A stretch of DNA of 6,338 nucleotides from Candidatus Aminicenantota bacterium (GTDB taxonomy: Bacteria; Acidobacteriota; Aminicenantia; S016-38): assembly GCA_021161165.1 (NCBI GenBank), contig JAGHBF010000134.1, forward strand, positions 1 to 6,338, written 5' to 3'. Under the pieces are notes generated by a model that searched no databases, was not told the origin of the DNA, and worked only from the letters and a program-made list of their open reading frames with translations. Below, piece by piece: positions 5,072-6,338 of the stretch. The translations under genes and the position numbers were made by a program. How positions within the stretch are numbered: the stretch's first letter is position 1; each line of letters begins with the position of its first letter.

Positions 5072-6338
5072 ATGGAAATGTACCCGATGTGGATAGGAGG
5101 GGAAAAGGTTACAGGCAAAAGGGAAGCTGGGGTTAAAAATCCATTTGATAACAAAACCATCGGGAAAATCACATTTGCTGACAGCAACATATTTGCAAAA
5201 GCAATTGATGAAGCCGAAAAGGGATTTGAAATCTCCCGAAAGCTCCCAGCATGGGAAAGAGCCGAAATACTGTACAGAGCTGCAGAAATAATGAAAAAAA
5301 GAAAGGAAGAACTCGTAATGACGATAGTAAATGAAGCGGGAAAACCCTATAAATTTGCGGTTGGTGAGGTAAACCGTGGTATAGAAAATACCATATTCGC
5401 AGCTGAACAGGCTAAAAACATTTACGGAGAGGTCATTCCCATGGATGCTTCTGCAGGTGGAGTTGGAAAAACCGGTTATTACAGGTGGGAGCCAGTGGGG
5501 ATTGTGTTCGGGGTGGTTCCCTTTAACTTTCCTCTGAATTTAATGCTTCACAAGGTTCTACCCGCCATAGCTGCCGGAAACAGTGTCATTATTAAACCAT
5601 CAACTTATACACCAATTACCTCGTATATCCTTGGGGAAATTCTAAAAGAAGCAGGACTGCCTGATGGAATTTACAACACAATTTATGGAATGGGCGGTGA
5701 AATAGGGAAAATGATGGTTGCTGAACCAAGGATAAAGGTAATAAGCTTCACCGGCTCTTATGAAGTAGGGAGGTGGATAAGCGAAAGAGCTGCCATGAAA
5801 AGAATTCTGCTGGAAATGGGAAACAACTCTCCTGTTATAGTTGACAGTGATGCGAATCTCGAAAAAACAGTAAAGAGACTGGCAATAGGGGCTTATGCCT
5901 ATGCAGGACAGATATGCATTTCTGTGCAAAGAATTTATGTAAACAAAAAGTTTTACAAAAAGTTTGTGGACAAATTTCTGGAAGAGGCCGAAAGCACTCC
6001 AGCAGGGGACCCGAAGGACCCGGAAACCGTTGTAGGACCTCTAATTGATGAAAAAGAATTCTATCGGATTGTATTCTGGGTAAACGATGCCGCTACTGAG
6101 GGAGCAGATGTTCTTCCTTCTATAAAAGGGGACAATAATGTCCTTCACCCCATAGTTCTGCTAAACACAAACCACAGGATGAATGTCGTCAGCAAGGAAG
6201 TATTCGGGCCTGTGGTGTCAATAATGAAATATTCCAATTTTGAAGAAGCTGTATCCCTTGCAGATGATACAGCCTACGGACTTCAGGTCGGGGTTTATGC
6301 TGATGACATAAATAAAATAAACTACGCAGTGGAAAATC
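5072..6338 (+). CDS. NAD(P)-dependent aldehyde dehydrogenase, 3' end beyond window
   Basis: The frame is open from ATG 5072 to the right edge, giving 422 complete codons; family members are usually about 470-500 residues, so only the end is missing. It belongs to the classical ALDH superfamily, oxidising an aldehyde to the acid with NAD(P)+. Visible active-site elements are PFNFPLNL with the oxyanion-hole N152, K175 in IIKPS for cofactor binding, FTGSYEVGRWI of the Rossmann fold, general base E248 in LLEMGNNSPVIV, nucleophile C282 in GQICISVQRIYV, and E376 in KEVFGPVVSI. The catalytic set is complete. The GQxCISVQRIYV signature and the GNN in place of the common GGK/GGN resemble the broad lactaldehyde/succinate-semialdehyde/non-phosphorylating glyceraldehyde-3-phosphate type group, but the substrate cannot be decided from sequence alone. 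It has its own promoter candidate and ribosome binding site, so it is probably transcribed apart from the upstream operon. Confidence 0.95.
   Translation, partial: MEMYPMWIGGEKVTGKREAGVKNPFDNKTIGKITFADSNIFAKAIDEAEKGFEISRKLPAWERAEILYRAAEIMKKRKEELVMTIVNEAGKPYKFAVGEVNRGIENTIFAAEQAKNIYGEVIPMDASAGGVGKTGYYRWEPVGIVFGVVPFNFPLNLMLHKVLPAIAAGNSVIIKPSTYTPITSYILGEILKEAGLPDGIYNTIYGMGGEIGKMMVAEPRIKVISFTGSYEVGRWISERAAMKRILLEMGNNSPVIVDSDANLEKTVKRLAIGAYAYAGQICISVQRIYVNKKFYKKFVDKFLEEAESTPAGDPKDPETVVGPLIDEKEFYRIVFWVNDAATEGADVLPSIKGDNNVLHPIVLLNTNHRMNVVSKEVFGPVVSIMKYSNFEEAVSLADDTAYGLQVGVYADDINKINYAVEN

Noticed and set aside
5642..5929. Minus-strand open frame of 95 codons.
   Set aside because: It lies opposite the most conserved part of the aldehyde dehydrogenase, including the catalytic Glu and Cys codons; a shadow frame.

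Overview
The window carries seven genes, all on the + strand, from what looks like an AT-rich, diderm (Gram-negative-type) bacterium. The TonB-family gene points to an outer membrane. Arginine is written mostly as AGA/AGG and isoleucine often as ATA, a codon style common in thermophiles and in many uncultured candidate phyla. I cannot assign a phylum from the sequence; an uncultured thermophilic lineage is only a guess. The SpoIID/LytB-domain gene does not imply sporulation, because this family is widespread in non-sporulating diderms.

Positions 10-5005 form one very compact run of six genes in which every neighbouring pair overlaps (by 1, 29, 4, 8 and 26 nt). This strongly suggests a single transcript with translational coupling. 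In order they are: a TonB-family energy transducer; a large exported SpoIID/LytB-domain protein (probable peptidoglycan lytic enzyme); a small single-domain GAF protein; orotate phosphoribosyltransferase (pyrE); a membrane-anchored prohibitin/SPFH protein; and a YrdC/Sua5-type threonylcarbamoyl-AMP synthase (tsaC). The operon promoter lies upstream of the window, and the first gene starts only 9 nt from the left edge.

A 66-nt, almost purely A/T gap follows (5006-5071). It holds a good sigma70-type promoter candidate (TTGATA, 17 nt, TACAAT) that starts within the tsaC stop region. A consensus GGAGGT ribosome binding site then precedes an NAD(P)-dependent aldehyde dehydrogenase, which is cut off by the right edge after 422 codons.

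Functionally the operon mixes envelope work (TonB, SpoIID-type glycan cleavage, prohibitin membrane scaffold) with housekeeping (pyrimidine synthesis, tRNA t6A modification). The last two may simply share the transcript. I see no RNA gene, mobile element, CRISPR array or phage signature. The least ordinary element is the SpoIID-family protein: its domain is split by a roughly 230-residue insertion carrying two degenerate SLH-like repeats, and its usually conserved C-terminal GHGVGMSQ-like motif is altered.
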